A DNA stretch of 64,000 nt from Burkholderia latens (GTDB lineage: Bacteria > Pseudomonadota > Gammaproteobacteria > Burkholderiales > Burkholderiaceae), in the NCBI RefSeq assembly GCF_001718795.1, contig NZ_CP013438.1, positions 1,054,001-1,118,000 of the forward strand, written 5' to 3'. The position numbers and the translations under genes were made by a program. The notes under the pieces are model-generated. The model was not told the DNA's origin, searched no databases, and saw only the letters and a list, made by a program, of their open reading frames with translations. Shown here piece after piece: positions 9,713-18,449 of this stretch. Each line of letters begins with the position of its first letter. Position 1 is the first letter of the stretch.

Positions 9713-10624
9713 ATGATCGACCTGCGGCAACGATTTCGCGTTGCCGCCCCTCAGCGAGTATCCGGCGTGCCGATTCCCGTCCTTTTCGCGGTCCTGTGTG
9801 CTGCGTTCCTGCATGCGTCATGGAATGCGCTCGTGCGCAGCAGCGGCGACCGACTGCGGTCGGCGACGGTGCTGCAGATCGCGATCGGGCTGTTCGCGCT
9901 GCTGTTCCTGCCGGCGGCTGCGCCGATCGCGCCGGCGAGCTGGACGTGCGTCGTCGCGTCGGCGGTGATCCATGTCGTCTATACGTTGCTGCTGGTGCGC
10001 GCGTACGAGCACGGCGACCTGACCATCGCGTATCCGGTCGCGCGCGGCACCGCGCCGCTGCTCGTCACGCTGGGCGCGGCGGCGTTCGCAGGCGAGCATT
10101 TGAACGCAGGCGCGCAATGCGGGCTCGTGCTGATCTGCGCCGGGATCATGGCGATCGGGCTCGAGCGTCGGCGCAACACGCAGCACCGGATCACGCAGGT
10201 GCTGCCGACCGCGTTCGCGACCGGCGTATCGATCGCCGCGTACAGCGTAGTCGACGGGATCGGCGTGCGGGAAAGCGGCAACACGGTCGGTTACACGGCG
10301 TGGACGTTCGTGCTGACCGGGTTGCTGATGGCCGTGTACTACCGGCTGCGCGCCGGGCCGTTACGGCTTGCGCAGGATGCCGGCGAAACGGCGAAGGCCG
10401 CATGCGGCGGCGTATTCGCGGCGCTTGCGTACGGGATCGTCATCTGGGCGATGGACCGCGCACCGATGGGGCCGGTGTCCGCACTGCGCGAAACGAGCGT
10501 GGTGTTCGCGGCGCTGATCGCGCGCGTCTATCTCGGCGAGCGGCTGACGCCGCGCCGCGCGGGCGGGTGTCTCGTGATTGCTTGCGGCGCGTTGCTGATC
10601 GGCGCGCTCGAGGCGGTGCGGTAG
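9713..10624 (+). CDS. EamA/DMT-family metabolite exporter
   Basis: The 303-residue protein has about ten membrane helices arranged as two EamA repeats. The opening LCAAFLHASWNALVR and the repeat-boundary YPVARGTAPLLVTLGA are typical of the drug/metabolite transporter superfamily. It would move a small metabolite or drug across the inner membrane, with unknown substrate. The ATG at 9713 is used, but a GTG at 9767 sits just before the first helix and may be the true start. No clear ribosome binding site distinguishes them. The neighbours give no functional clue. Confidence 0.82.
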   Translation: MIDLRQRFRVAAPQRVSGVPIPVLFAVLCAAFLHASWNALVRSSGDRLRSATVLQIAIGLFALLFLPAAAPIAPASWTCVVASAVIHVVYTLLLVRAYEHGDLTIAYPVARGTAPLLVTLGAAAFAGEHLNAGAQCGLVLICAGIMAIGLERRRNTQHRITQVLPTAFATGVSIAAYSVVDGIGVRESGNTVGYTAWTFVLTGLLMAVYYRLRAGPLRLAQDAGETAKAACGGVFAALAYGIVIWAMDRAPMGPVSALRETSVVFAALIARVYLGERLTPRRAGGCLVIACGALLIGALEAVR

Positions 10625-10928
10625 AACTTGCGAAAAGCGGCGATTTGAACGCGCGCAGAGCACTCGCTACAGCGTGCCGCCAAAAAACGGCGTGTTACCC
10701 GACGGGATGGTGAAAGAAGCGGGTCGGCAGTGTGACGCCTCGTCGGTGCGACTCAGCCGAAAACACCCGCGGAGGGTGCAGCGTAGCGCGCACGATGAAA
10801 AAAACGGCTGACGGCGTAGCGGCAAGGAACGCGATTCCCGCCTGCGCAACGACCCGCGCCGATAAGCGCCGCATGATGATGCTTGCCGCGGCGGCCTTCC
10901 GCCGAACCCGTCGCCCCCGCGCGGCGTA
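10625..10928. other. intergenic gap without a recognised gene
   Basis: About 300 bases lie between the convergent exporter and Lrp-type genes. No credible coding sequence or clear terminator was seen, only short shadow frames. Confidence 0.4.
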
Positions 10929-11402
10929 TTACGCCTCCACCGGCATCGCGCTCGTGCACTTGATTTCGTCGAGACACACGCTCGAATGCACGCCGCTCAC
11001 GCCGGGAATGCGCATCAGCGTCTCCAGCAGAAACGTGGACAGCCCTTTGAGATCGTGCGCGACGACCTTCAGCACGTAATCGATGTCGCCCGTGACCGAG
11101 AAGCATTCCTGGATCTGCGCGAGATCCGACACGAGCTTCTGGAACTTCGACAGGTCGCGGATATGTCCGCGCTCCATCGTCACGTGCACGAACGCCGTGA
11201 CGCCGAAGCCGAGCGTCTCCGGGCACAGACGCGTTTCGTAACGGCGGATCGCACCGATTTCCTCGAGCCGGCGATGGCGCCGCAACGTCTGGGCCGGAGA
11301 CAGGCCGACGGCCTTCGCCAGGTCGAGGTTCGACGCGCGGCCGTTCTCCTGCAACACCGACAGCAAGTGACGATCGATGCGATCGAGAAGCGGTTCAGGC
11401 AT
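10929..11402 (-). CDS. Lrp/AsnC-family transcriptional regulator
   Basis: The 157-residue protein has the AsnC-type winged HTH at the N terminus (LDRIDRHLLSVLQENGRASN, recognition region LSPAQTLRRHRRLEE) and a C-terminal RAM effector-binding domain (about residues 65-150). Such proteins form octamers that bind amino acids. It is divergent from the aroP-tyrB-like pair across a 318-base spacer, which suggests it controls aromatic amino acid uptake and transamination. That link is inferred from position only. Confidence 0.9.
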   Translation of the reverse strand: MPEPLLDRIDRHLLSVLQENGRASNLDLAKAVGLSPAQTLRRHRRLEEIGAIRRYETRLCPETLGFGVTAFVHVTMERGHIRDLSKFQKLVSDLAQIQECFSVTGDIDYVLKVVAHDLKGLSTFLLETLMRIPGVSGVHSSVCLDEIKCTSAMPVEA

Positions 11403-11463
11403 TTTTGTTTCCTCAGATGTCTCCTGAATGCAATCTTATCTCATAATGTAGGGTTTGCATGAG

Positions 11464-11479
11464 CGGGTTACGCAACCCG
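11464..11479. promoter_or_regulatory. inverted repeat in the Lrp/aroP divergent promoter region
   Basis: A perfect 6-base inverted repeat, CGGGTT and AACCCG around a 4-base spacer, lies 61-76 bases upstream of the Lrp-type gene start. It sits in the shared divergent regulatory region, so it is a candidate operator for the adjacent Lrp-type regulator. Its binding is unproven. Confidence 0.4.
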
Positions 11480-11720
11480 ATTTCGCCGTCGCGACGCTAA
11501 ACTGACGCCGGATTTTCGTGTGCGGCCGCAGCAACGCGGGCGAAAGCGACGGTCGGCGGCGGTCCGGCAGGCCCGCGGACAGGCATCGGGCGTCGGCGCG
11601 CGAAAATTGCAGTCCCCAACCCGGCCGCTCCACGAGCGGCGGCCGGCACAGTAAAACAGCGCCCGGCACACCGAGGCGCGCCGCACCGCTTCCGGCGGAG
11701 GCGGACAGAGTGGAGAAGAC

Positions 11721-13106
11721 ATGGTTTCTGGAAACGAGAAGGACGGCCTCAAGCGGGGGCTGAAGAACCGGCACATCCAGCTGATTGCGCTCGGGGGCGC
11801 GCTGGGAACGGGGCTCTTCCTCGGCATCGCGCAGACGATCAGGATGGCCGGCCCGTCCGTGCTGCTCGGTTACGCCGTGGCCGGCATCGTTGCGTTCTTC
11901 ATCATGCGGCAGCTCGGCGAGATGGTCGTCGACGAGCCCGTCGCCGGCTCGTTCAGCTACTTCGCCGACAAGTACGTCGGCCACTTCACCGGCTTCCTGT
12001 CCGGCTGGAACTACTGGGTGCTGTACATCCTCGTCAGCATGGCCGAACTGTCGGCCGTCGGGATCTACGTGCAGTACTGGTGGCCCGGCGTGCCGACCTG
12101 GGTGTCGGCGCTCGTGTTCTTCGTTGCGATCAACCTGCTGAACCTGGCCAGCGTGAAGTCGTACGGCGAGACGGAATTCTGGTTCTCGATCATCAAGGTC
12201 GCCGCGATCGTCGGGATGATCGGCTTCGGCGGCTGGCTGCTCGTGAGCGGCCATGCCGGGCCTGAGGCGAGCATCGCGAACCTGTGGCAGCACGGCGGCT
12301 TCTTTCCGAACGGCGTGTCGGGGCTCGTGATGTCGATGGCGGCGATCATGTTCTCGTTCGGCGGGCTCGAACTGATCGGGATCACCGCGGCCGAGGCCGA
12401 CGATCCGAAACGCAGCATTCCGCGCGCGACGAACCAGGTGATCTACCGGATCCTGATTTTCTACATCGGTGCGCTGGCTGTGCTGCTGTCGCTGTATCCG
12501 TGGGAGAAGGTCGTCACTGGCGGCAGCCCGTTCGTGCTGATTTTCCATGCGCTGAGCAGCAACCTGGTCGCGAACGTGCTGAACGTCGTCGTGCTGACGG
12601 CCGCGCTGTCGGTCTACAACAGCGGCGTGTACAGCAACAGCCGGATGCTGTTCGGCCTCGCGAAGCAGGGCAACGCGCCGAAGGTGCTGTGCTCGGTGAA
12701 CAAGCGCGGCATTCCGCTCGCCGCGCTCGGCGCCTCCGCGCTCGCAACCGGCGTGTGCGTGCTCGTGAATTACTTCATGCCGGGCAAGGCGTTCGAGGTG
12801 TTGATGGGCCTCGTCGTGTCGGCGCTGATCATCAACTGGGCGATGATCACGCTGATCCACCTGAAATTCCGCCAGGCCAAGCGCGTCGCCGGGGAGCAGA
12901 CGTCCTTCCGCAGTCTGGGCTATCCTTTCACGAATTACCTGTGCCTGGCCTTCATGGCCGGCATTCTCGTCGTGATGTACCTGACGCCGGACCTCCGCCT
13001 GTCGGTGTATCTGATCCCCGTATGGCTCGCGGTGCTCGCGATCGGGTATCGCTTCCGTCAGAAGAATGCCGGCTACGCGGTAAGCGGCCGCGCGTCCGCA
13101 CGCTGA
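11721..13106 (+). CDS. aroP: aromatic amino acid permease (AroP/PheP type, APC superfamily)
   Basis: The 461-residue permease has 12 predicted membrane helices and is strongly like E. coli AroP. It shares LKRGLKNRHIQLIALGGA-type N-terminal sequence, a GTGLFLG loop in the first helix, MRQLGEMVV and EPVAGSFSYFADKY. It should import phenylalanine, tyrosine or tryptophan by proton symport. A GGAG ribosome binding site precedes the ATG. It is followed 52 bases later by an aromatic aminotransferase gene, so the pair probably imports and deaminates aromatic amino acids under the divergent Lrp-type regulator. General amino acid specificity cannot be excluded. Confidence 0.9.
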   Translation: MVSGNEKDGLKRGLKNRHIQLIALGGALGTGLFLGIAQTIRMAGPSVLLGYAVAGIVAFFIMRQLGEMVVDEPVAGSFSYFADKYVGHFTGFLSGWNYWVLYILVSMAELSAVGIYVQYWWPGVPTWVSALVFFVAINLLNLASVKSYGETEFWFSIIKVAAIVGMIGFGGWLLVSGHAGPEASIANLWQHGGFFPNGVSGLVMSMAAIMFSFGGLELIGITAAEADDPKRSIPRATNQVIYRILIFYIGALAVLLSLYPWEKVVTGGSPFVLIFHALSSNLVANVLNVVVLTAALSVYNSGVYSNSRMLFGLAKQGNAPKVLCSVNKRGIPLAALGASALATGVCVLVNYFMPGKAFEVLMGLVVSALIINWAMITLIHLKFRQAKRVAGEQTSFRSLGYPFTNYLCLAFMAGILVVMYLTPDLRLSVYLIPVWLAVLAIGYRFRQKNAGYAVSGRASAR

Positions 13107-13158
13107 CGTCGCCGACACGGGCCCCACGACCATTCTTCCAAACGAGACCGACATAGCC

Positions 13159-14361
13159 ATGTTCGAACACATCGACGCGTACCCCGGCGATCCGATCCTG
13201 ACGCTCAACGAGAACTTCCAGAAAGATCCGCGAGATCAGAAGGTGAACCTGAGCATCGGCATCTATTTCGATGCCGAAGGCCGGATTCCGGTGATGAATG
13301 CCGTGCGCGAAGCCGAAACGGCGCTGCAGCGCGACCTCGGCCCGAAGCCGTATCTGCCGATGGTCGGCCTCGCCGCGTATCGCGACGCGGTGCAGGCGCT
13401 CGTGTTCGGCGCCGATCATCCGGCGCGCGCGGCCGGCCGCATCGCGACCGTGCAGACGCTGGGCGGCTCGGGCGCACTGAAGGTCGGTGCGGATTTCCTG
13501 AAGCGCTACTTCCCGGACGCGCAGGTATGGCTCAGCGACCCGAGCTGGGAAAACCACCGCTTCATCTTCGAGCGCGCGGGCTTCACGGTGAACACGTACC
13601 CGTACTACGACGAAGCGACGGGCGGCCTGAAGTTCGACGCGATGCTCGCCGCGATCGACGCGCTGCCGGCGCGCAGCATCGTGCTGCTGCACGCGTGCTG
13701 CCATAACCCGACCGGCGTCGATCTCGACGAAGGGCAGTGGGAGAAGCTGATCGACGTGATCGAGGCGCGCGGGCTGCTGCCGTTCGTCGACATGGCGTAC
13801 CAGGGCTTCGGTGCGGGTCTCGACGCGGACGCGTTTGCGGTGCGCGAGCTGGCGCGCCGCGGCGTGCCGACGCTCGTCGCGAACTCGTTCTCGAAGAACT
13901 TCTCGCTGTACGGCGAGCGCGTCGGCGGGCTGAGCGTCGTCTGCGAGGATGCGGCGGCTGCCGAACGCGTGCTGGGCCAGCTTGCCGGCGCGGTGCGCTC
14001 GAACTACAGCAACCCGCAAACCTACGGCGCAAAAGTTGTCGCGACCGTGCTCAACACGCCCGCGCTGCGCAAGCAGTGGGAAGAAGAGCTCGCCGCGATG
14101 TGCCGCCGCATCGCGCGCATGCGCCAGTCGATCCACGACGGCCTGCGCGATCACGTCAGCGGCGAAGCGCTCACGCGCTATGTAAAGCAGCGCGGGATGT
14201 TCACGTACACGGGCCTGACCGAGTCGCAGGTCGACGCGCTGCGCGACGTGCACGGCGTGTATATCCTGCGTTCGGGCCGCATGTGTGTCGCGGGCCTGAA
14301 CGATTCGAACGTCGGCATCGTCGCGGATGCGATCGGCAAGGTGCTGAAGAGCGGCGTCTGA
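13159..14361 (+). CDS. tyrB: aromatic amino acid aminotransferase (TyrB type)
   Basis: This 400-residue fold-type I PLP enzyme of the aspartate/tyrosine aminotransferase group opens with YPGDPILTLNENFQKD and contains LLHACCHNPTGVDL. The Schiff-base lysine lies in NSFSKNFSLYGERVG (about residues 244-258), and the substrate carboxylate arginine is in the C-terminal part. It would interconvert aromatic amino acids and their 2-oxo acids, for example phenylalanine to phenylpyruvate. The position directly behind the AroP-type permease supports aromatic specificity over aspartate. A strong intrinsic terminator follows. Confidence 0.9.
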   Translation: MFEHIDAYPGDPILTLNENFQKDPRDQKVNLSIGIYFDAEGRIPVMNAVREAETALQRDLGPKPYLPMVGLAAYRDAVQALVFGADHPARAAGRIATVQTLGGSGALKVGADFLKRYFPDAQVWLSDPSWENHRFIFERAGFTVNTYPYYDEATGGLKFDAMLAAIDALPARSIVLLHACCHNPTGVDLDEGQWEKLIDVIEARGLLPFVDMAYQGFGAGLDADAFAVRELARRGVPTLVANSFSKNFSLYGERVGGLSVVCEDAAAAERVLGQLAGAVRSNYSNPQTYGAKVVATVLNTPALRKQWEEELAAMCRRIARMRQSIHDGLRDHVSGEALTRYVKQRGMFTYTGLTESQVDALRDVHGVYILRSGRMCVAGLNDSNVGIVADAIGKVLKSGV

Positions 14362-14382
14362 GCACGCGCGTTCGCGCGTGCT
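14360..14382 (+). terminator. first hairpin after tyrB
   Basis: A GAGCACGCG / CGCGTGCTC stem overlaps the end of the tyrB-like gene and precedes the stronger terminator hairpin. It lacks its own T-run and may assist termination or protect the transcript end. Confidence 0.45.
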
Positions 14383-14396
14383 CCCAACAGCGCCGA

Positions 14397-14433
14397 AACC
14401 GGCTGCTTCCCGCGCGGAGGCAGCCGGTTTTTT
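14397..14433 (+). terminator. intrinsic terminator of the aroP-tyrB unit
   Basis: A ten-base-pair stem (AACCGGCTGC paired with GCAGCCGGTT) is followed by a run of six T residues. This is a textbook Rho-independent terminator ending the permease-aminotransferase transcript. Confidence 0.85.
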
Positions 14434-14506
14434 GTTGCGCGTCTGCGGCGCGGCGTTACGATATGACGGATCGAACGCATCGCATTCGCAACGATGAAGG
14501 AACGGG

Positions 14507-14905
14507 ATGGCAATTCGAATCGTACGGCTCGGCTCGCCGCGCGCGGCCGGTGAGGGCGTGAGGATCGGCACGGTGCGGCGGCCGCCGCGGGGCGTACCCA
14601 AGTCGGAATTTGCGACGCGCGACTATTACGATGTATGGTTGCCGACGCTGTCGCCGAGCGCCGAGCTCGTCGCACAGGCGCAGGCGGCCGACACCGACGC
14701 CGAATGGCGTGCGTTCACGCGCCGTTTCCGCGCCGAGATGGCGCATGGCGACGCACCGAAGGTGCTCGACCTCCTCGCCGCGCTGTCGGCGACGAGTGCG
14801 TTCTCGATCGGCTGCTATTGCGACGACGAGCACCGGTGCCATCGCAGCGTGCTGCGCGAACTGCTGGCCGAGCGCGGCGCAACGCTCGACGCCGACGCAG
14901 GCTGA
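14507..14905 (+). CDS. DUF488-family protein
   Basis: The 132-residue soluble protein looks like DUF488. It has an N-terminal RIVRLGSPR strand, a KSEFATRDYYDVWLPTLSPS segment and a C-terminal GCYCDDEHRCHRSVLRELL motif with closely spaced cysteines and histidines. The biochemical function of the family is not established. The start has an AAGGAAC ribosome binding site. It directly precedes the FNR-box-controlled small genes but lies upstream of the box, so it is probably not in that unit. Confidence 0.8.
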   Translation: MAIRIVRLGSPRAAGEGVRIGTVRRPPRGVPKSEFATRDYYDVWLPTLSPSAELVAQAQAADTDAEWRAFTRRFRAEMAHGDAPKVLDLLAALSATSAFSIGCYCDDEHRCHRSVLRELLAERGATLDADAG

Positions 14906-14958
14906 ACGCCCGTCGCCCCGCCCGAAGCAGCGCCGTGTTGCGCGCCGCAGCGAGCCGG

Positions 14959-14972
14959 TTGACGTGAGTCAA
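14959..14972 (+). promoter_or_regulatory. FNR-type box upstream of the DUF1488 gene
   Basis: TTGACgtgaGTCAA is a perfect dyad of the FNR/ANR type (TTGAY-N4-RTCAA). Its centre lies about 80 bases upstream of the ATG at 15046, which would place a class II start site (centre at -41.5) near 15007. An FNR protein with the matching recognition helix is encoded at 16107-16880. Binding is inferred. Confidence 0.65.
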
Positions 14973-15045
14973 GCGCCAGGCGGCGCGGGCCGCTATGCTC
15001 ATGACATGGATGCCGCGGGATCTCCCGACGATGACAGGCGGACAG

Positions 15046-15321
15046 ATGCAGATTGCCTTTCCACCGGAACCGCCCGAATATTGCGCACGCGATCTGGTTG
15101 TCGCATTTTCGGCGCTGGTCGACGGCCGCTGCGTGCAGTGTGCGATCACGGCCGAAGCGCTGGAAGACCATTTCGGTGCGCCGTCGCTGCTCGAGCGCGA
15201 CCTGCTGGATGCGTTCGGCGCGCACCGGCCGGCGATCGAGGCGATGGCACGACGAATGCTCGAAGAAATCGGCGGCCGGCCGGTGCTGCTGCACAGCGGC
15301 CACTTCCGGATCGGCGACTGA
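15046..15321 (+). CDS. DUF1488-family small protein
   Basis: The 91-residue protein has the look of DUF1488: VVAFSALVDGRCVQCAITAEAL, then FGA and a helical HRPAIEAMARRMLEE segment. Function is unknown. An in-frame ATG exists at 14995, but the one at 15046 is preceded by GGCGGACAG and starts next to the conserved region. It lies directly behind the FNR-type box and is followed 16 bases later by another small gene, so the two probably form an oxygen-regulated operon. Confidence 0.7.
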   Translation: MQIAFPPEPPEYCARDLVVAFSALVDGRCVQCAITAEALEDHFGAPSLLERDLLDAFGAHRPAIEAMARRMLEEIGGRPVLLHSGHFRIGD

Positions 15322-15337
15322 CACCGCAGGAGGGCGC

Positions 15338-15577
15338 ATGACACTGCAAGGCACGCTTCATGAACGCGACTGGTCGGTCGAAATCGAGACGCGGCCGTGC
15401 GAATCCGGCGAATTCCGCTGCCGGGTGTCGGTCGAGCATGGTTCGGGGCCCGGGCGCTTTCATCATACGTTCGAGCACAGTCACGCGTACCCGACCGAGC
15501 ACGAAGCGGCGATCGAAGGGCTCCGGGCCGGGATGACGTGGATCGAAATGAAGGCATCGCAGACATTCAGCGTCTGA
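15338..15577 (+). CDS. small hypothetical protein
   Basis: The 79-residue protein begins MTLQGTLHERDWSVEIETRP and is predicted to be a small beta-rich soluble protein. No domain was recognised. Its ATG has an excellent AGGAGGG ribosome binding site and lies 16 bases behind the DUF1488 gene, so co-expression from the FNR-box promoter is likely. Similar small genes occur beside stress genes in Burkholderia. Confidence 0.65.
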   Translation: MTLQGTLHERDWSVEIETRPCESGEFRCRVSVEHGSGPGRFHHTFEHSHAYPTEHEAAIEGLRAGMTWIEMKASQTFSV

Positions 15578-15749
15578 ACGGCTTCACGTCGGCGAATGCG
15601 CGACGGCGCGGATGCCCGCGCGGCGACCGCCGCGTGCGGCGCCGGACTGCACGAAACGCGCGAGGCACGGTTCCGCTGCGCACGGAACGGACGGACACTT
15701 GAACAGGTAACGCGGTCGACGAGCGTGCGGCCCCGTCAGGAGGAACGAC

Positions 15750-16088
15750 ATGGGCGTGGGCATGCAGATCGTCTGCGTCGGATTCGCGGGTTCCGCCGCA
15801 CTCGAAGCGGAAGCGGGCGTGCAACTGGTGCGGCTCGAACGATTTCGCGCGCGGCTCGGCGACTGCCGTTTGGCGATCGAATCGCATCCGACCGCCGACG
15901 GCGGCCGGATGTACGACGTGCGGCTCGAGTTGCTGATGAGAGATCGTGCGCCGGCATTGCCGCTGGCCGCGACCGGCGACGACGTGGCCGAGACGATGCG
16001 CCGCGCGTTCGCGCAGGCCGAGGCGGTGCTGTCCGCATGGCAGGCGGGAGCGCCCGGCGCGGCCGGGCTGCAGACGCTCGCGCGATGA
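15750..16088 (+). CDS. HPF/RaiA-like ribosome-associated protein (tentative)
   Basis: The 112-residue protein opens with MQIVCVGFAGSAALEAEAGV and has an alternating strand-helix pattern (QLVRLERFRARLGDCRLAIES; YDVRLELLM; DDVAETMRRAFAQAEAVLSAW). This resembles the beta-alpha-beta-beta-beta-alpha fold of ribosome hibernation factors and sigma-54 modulation proteins. It would bind idle ribosomes under stress or low oxygen. The GGAGG ribosome binding site is strong. It converges with the FNR gene 18 bases downstream. The assignment rests on pattern only. Confidence 0.55.
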   Translation: MGVGMQIVCVGFAGSAALEAEAGVQLVRLERFRARLGDCRLAIESHPTADGGRMYDVRLELLMRDRAPALPLAATGDDVAETMRRAFAQAEAVLSAWQAGAPGAAGLQTLAR

Positions 16089-16106
16089 CGCGCGCCGCAG
16101 CGAGCG

Positions 16107-16880
16107 TCAGACTTGTGCGAGCGCGTGCGCGTCGATGATCCGCACGCGCTTGCCGCGTGTTTCGACGAGCGCATCCCGATGAAAACGCGAGAACATCCGG
16201 CTGACCGTCTCGAGCTTCATGCCGAGATAGCAGCCGATTTCCTCGCGCGTCATCCTCAGATTGAATTCCGATGCCGAATAGCCGCGCGCCTCGAAGCGCG
16301 ACGACAGGTTCAGCAGGAAATGCGCGACGCGCTGCTCGGCTGACATCGTGCCGAGCAGCAGCATGTGGCTCGACTCGCGGACGATCTCGCTGCTCAGCAT
16401 CTGATAAAGAAAGTGCTGCATCGACTTCATCTCGCGGCATGCGGCCTCGAGCGCGCCGAACGGAATGATGCACACGACGCTGTCCTCGAGCGCGATCGCG
16501 TCGCAGCAGTGGTGGCCGCCGCCAATCCCGTCCATCCCGAGCGTTTCACCCGCAATCTGGAAACCGGTCACGTGTTCGCGGCCGTCCCGGTGCATCATCA
16601 CCGTCTTGAACGACCCCGCGCGTACCGCATAGATGCTGTGGAACGGATCGTCGGTGCGGAACAGCGCGTCGCCCTGGCGCACGTGCCGCGTCGAGCAGAT
16701 GATCGCGTCGAGCCGGCCGTAGTCGTCCGCGGTGAGATCCGGCGGCAGGCACATCGAGCGCATCGCGCAGACCGAGCACCGCGCAGCCGGATGTTTGGTG
16801 ACGTCGCTGCGCGCAACCGCATGAAGCGGCATCGCGGGCTGACGCGCGACGGACGGGGCGCAGGCGGTGGCTGTAGACAT
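16107..16880 (-). CDS. fnr: FNR-type oxygen-sensing transcription regulator
   Basis: This 257-residue Crp/FNR protein carries the [4Fe-4S] ligand set: C35, C38 and C44 in CSVCAMRSMC, plus C137 in SVVCIIPF. These match C20, C23, C29 and C122 of E. coli FNR. The C-terminal HTH contains KLETVSRMFSRF, keeping the E-x2-S-R residues that read TTGAT/TTGAC half-sites. It should dimerise without oxygen and activate genes with FNR boxes. Several such boxes lie in this window, near 14.96, 29.83 and 35.17 kb. Its ATG follows a GGAGTG ribosome binding site. It is a strong candidate for the local oxygen switch. Confidence 0.93.
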   Translation of the reverse strand: MSTATACAPSVARQPAMPLHAVARSDVTKHPAARCSVCAMRSMCLPPDLTADDYGRLDAIICSTRHVRQGDALFRTDDPFHSIYAVRAGSFKTVMMHRDGREHVTGFQIAGETLGMDGIGGGHHCCDAIALEDSVVCIIPFGALEAACREMKSMQHFLYQMLSSEIVRESSHMLLLGTMSAEQRVAHFLLNLSSRFEARGYSASEFNLRMTREEIGCYLGMKLETVSRMFSRFHRDALVETRGKRVRIIDAHALAQV

Positions 16881-16897
16881 GAGTCACTCCGGCTCGG

Positions 16898-17305
16898 TCA
16901 GGGATGGTGCGCGCGAGCGTGCACCAGCGATTCGATGACGCGGCATGCAGCGTCGAATTCGGCGGTTTTGTCGAAGAAATGATCGGCGCCGGCTGCCGCA
17001 CATGCCTCTCTGAATGCCCGCGCCGAGTGATTGGTCAGCACGATCGTGACGACCGGCGGCGCAGCCTTCGACAGCATCCCGATCAGGTCGAAACCGCTGC
17101 CGTCCGCGAGCCGCAGATCGACGATCACTACGTCGGCGCGGCTGCTGACGATTTGCGTCCACGCGTCCTCGCCGTCTTCCGCTTCGCCGACAATCACGAC
17201 ACCGCGGATCGCGCCGACGAGCAGCGCGATCCGTTGCCGGACGGCGACAGCGTGATCGACGAGAAACACCCTGAGCGCGGCATCGGGTGGCAGGCTGGCA
17301 TTCAT
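16898..17305 (-). CDS. stand-alone response regulator receiver protein
   Basis: The 135-residue protein is a single receiver domain: acidic start LRVFLVDHAV, phospho-acceptor in VVIVDLRLADGSGFD, threonine and lysine switch positions near VLTNHS and FFDKTAE. It has no DNA-binding output domain, so it would act by protein contact or phosphate transfer, like CheY-type proteins. The first acidic pair reads VDH rather than DD, which may weaken metal binding. It lies 17 bases upstream of fnr on the same strand, suggesting co-transcription. No kinase is adjacent. Confidence 0.82.
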   Translation of the reverse strand: MNASLPPDAALRVFLVDHAVAVRQRIALLVGAIRGVVIVGEAEDGEDAWTQIVSSRADVVIVDLRLADGSGFDLIGMLSKAAPPVVTIVLTNHSARAFREACAAAGADHFFDKTAEFDAACRVIESLVHARAHHP

Positions 17306-17513
17306 GCGGCCAGTATCGTGTTGCGCCGCCAAAAATAAAATCGGCCGAACTGGAAGTTTGTGTAGGCCGCTTCGCCGCGTTGTAGGGCGTTTCCTACAAC
17401 GCGTACGGAAAACCGGCGGGCTGTGCGCATCCCGCACCGGCGCGCGGGGAGGTGCGCACGCGGCGCCGCCGGCCGCCAGCGTCGTTGTTGCGTTCGCTGC
17501 CGTTGCCGGTGAA

Positions 17514-18449
17514 TCAGCCGCGCTGGCGCGCGGCCAGCGCATCGCGCGCCGTGCGGCACGCGGCGAGATCCCATGCGGCACAGCCGACGGTCTTGAACAG
17601 CAGCGGCCCGCGGCGCTCGAACCGGCCGGCCAGCACGTCGGCCAGCGATGCGACCTGCCGCCAGTCGACCTGCGCGACGATCAGGTCGCCGGCCTCGTGG
17701 CGCGCGCCGGCCGGATCGTCGACGACGAGCCGGCTGTGGCGTACGGTGTCGGCGTCGATCTCCGCGGCATCCGCGGTGAACGCGCCGACGCCCACGACGA
17801 GGCGGCCGTCGCGCGCCGCTTCGCGATAGACGGGCGTACGGCTCGTGGTCAGCGTGACGACGACGTCGATCGCATCGGGGATGGCGTCGCCGTCGAGCGG
17901 TGCGAGCTGCGGCGCGATCGCGCGGTGCGTGGCACAGAACGCCGCCGCATTGCCGGCGCGCGAGCCGCGAACATGCAGACGCGCGTCAGGAAAGATCGCC
18001 GCGAGCGCTTCCGCGTGATTGGCCGCCTGCTTGCCGGTGCCGATCAGCAGGATGTCGCGCGGGGCGGCGCCGTGCAGCGCGTGGATGCCGAGCGCGGTGA
18101 CGGCTGCCGTGCGGCGTCCGGTGACCGTCGGGCCATCGAGCACGAAGCGCAGCTCGCCGGTCGTCGCGTCGTAGGCGGTGACCTGGCCGAGTATCGTCGG
18201 CAGTCCGCGTGCGCCGTTGCCGGGGCATACGTTCACGAGCTTGTGGCTGGCAAGGTCGCGCGCGCTCGACGGCATCGACAGCATCACGCCGCCTGCCTGC
18301 AGCGGCACGACCAGTCGTTCGGGGCTGACGATTTCGCCGGCCGCATATTCGGCGACGGTGTGCGTCAGCGTGGCGAGCAGCGCCGGGTAATCGAGCAGCG
18401 CGGCCGTTTCGGCGGCGTCGAACGCGGGAATCCGGGAGGGGGCGGTCAT
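17514..18449 (-). CDS. ornithine cyclodeaminase/mu-crystallin family reductase, likely delta1-pyrroline-2-carboxylate reductase
   Basis: The 311-residue protein has the OCD/mu-crystallin fold: a VMLSMPSSARDLASHKLVNVCPGN substrate region and an ILLIGTGKQAANHAEAL nucleotide-binding loop (about residues 126-142). Members include ornithine cyclodeaminase, alanine dehydrogenase and Pyr2C reductase (LhpI). The nearby dehydratase of the proline racemase family would make delta1-pyrroline-2-carboxylate, which Pyr2C reductase reduces to L-proline with NAD(P)H, so that role is favoured. It is divergent from the FadR-type regulator gene, across a 264-base shared promoter region. Confidence 0.82.
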   Translation of the reverse strand: MTAPSRIPAFDAAETAALLDYPALLATLTHTVAEYAAGEIVSPERLVVPLQAGGVMLSMPSSARDLASHKLVNVCPGNGARGLPTILGQVTAYDATTGELRFVLDGPTVTGRRTAAVTALGIHALHGAAPRDILLIGTGKQAANHAEALAAIFPDARLHVRGSRAGNAAAFCATHRAIAPQLAPLDGDAIPDAIDVVVTLTTSRTPVYREAARDGRLVVGVGAFTADAAEIDADTVRHSRLVVDDPAGARHEAGDLIVAQVDWRQVASLADVLAGRFERRGPLLFKTVGCAAWDLAACRTARDALAARQRG

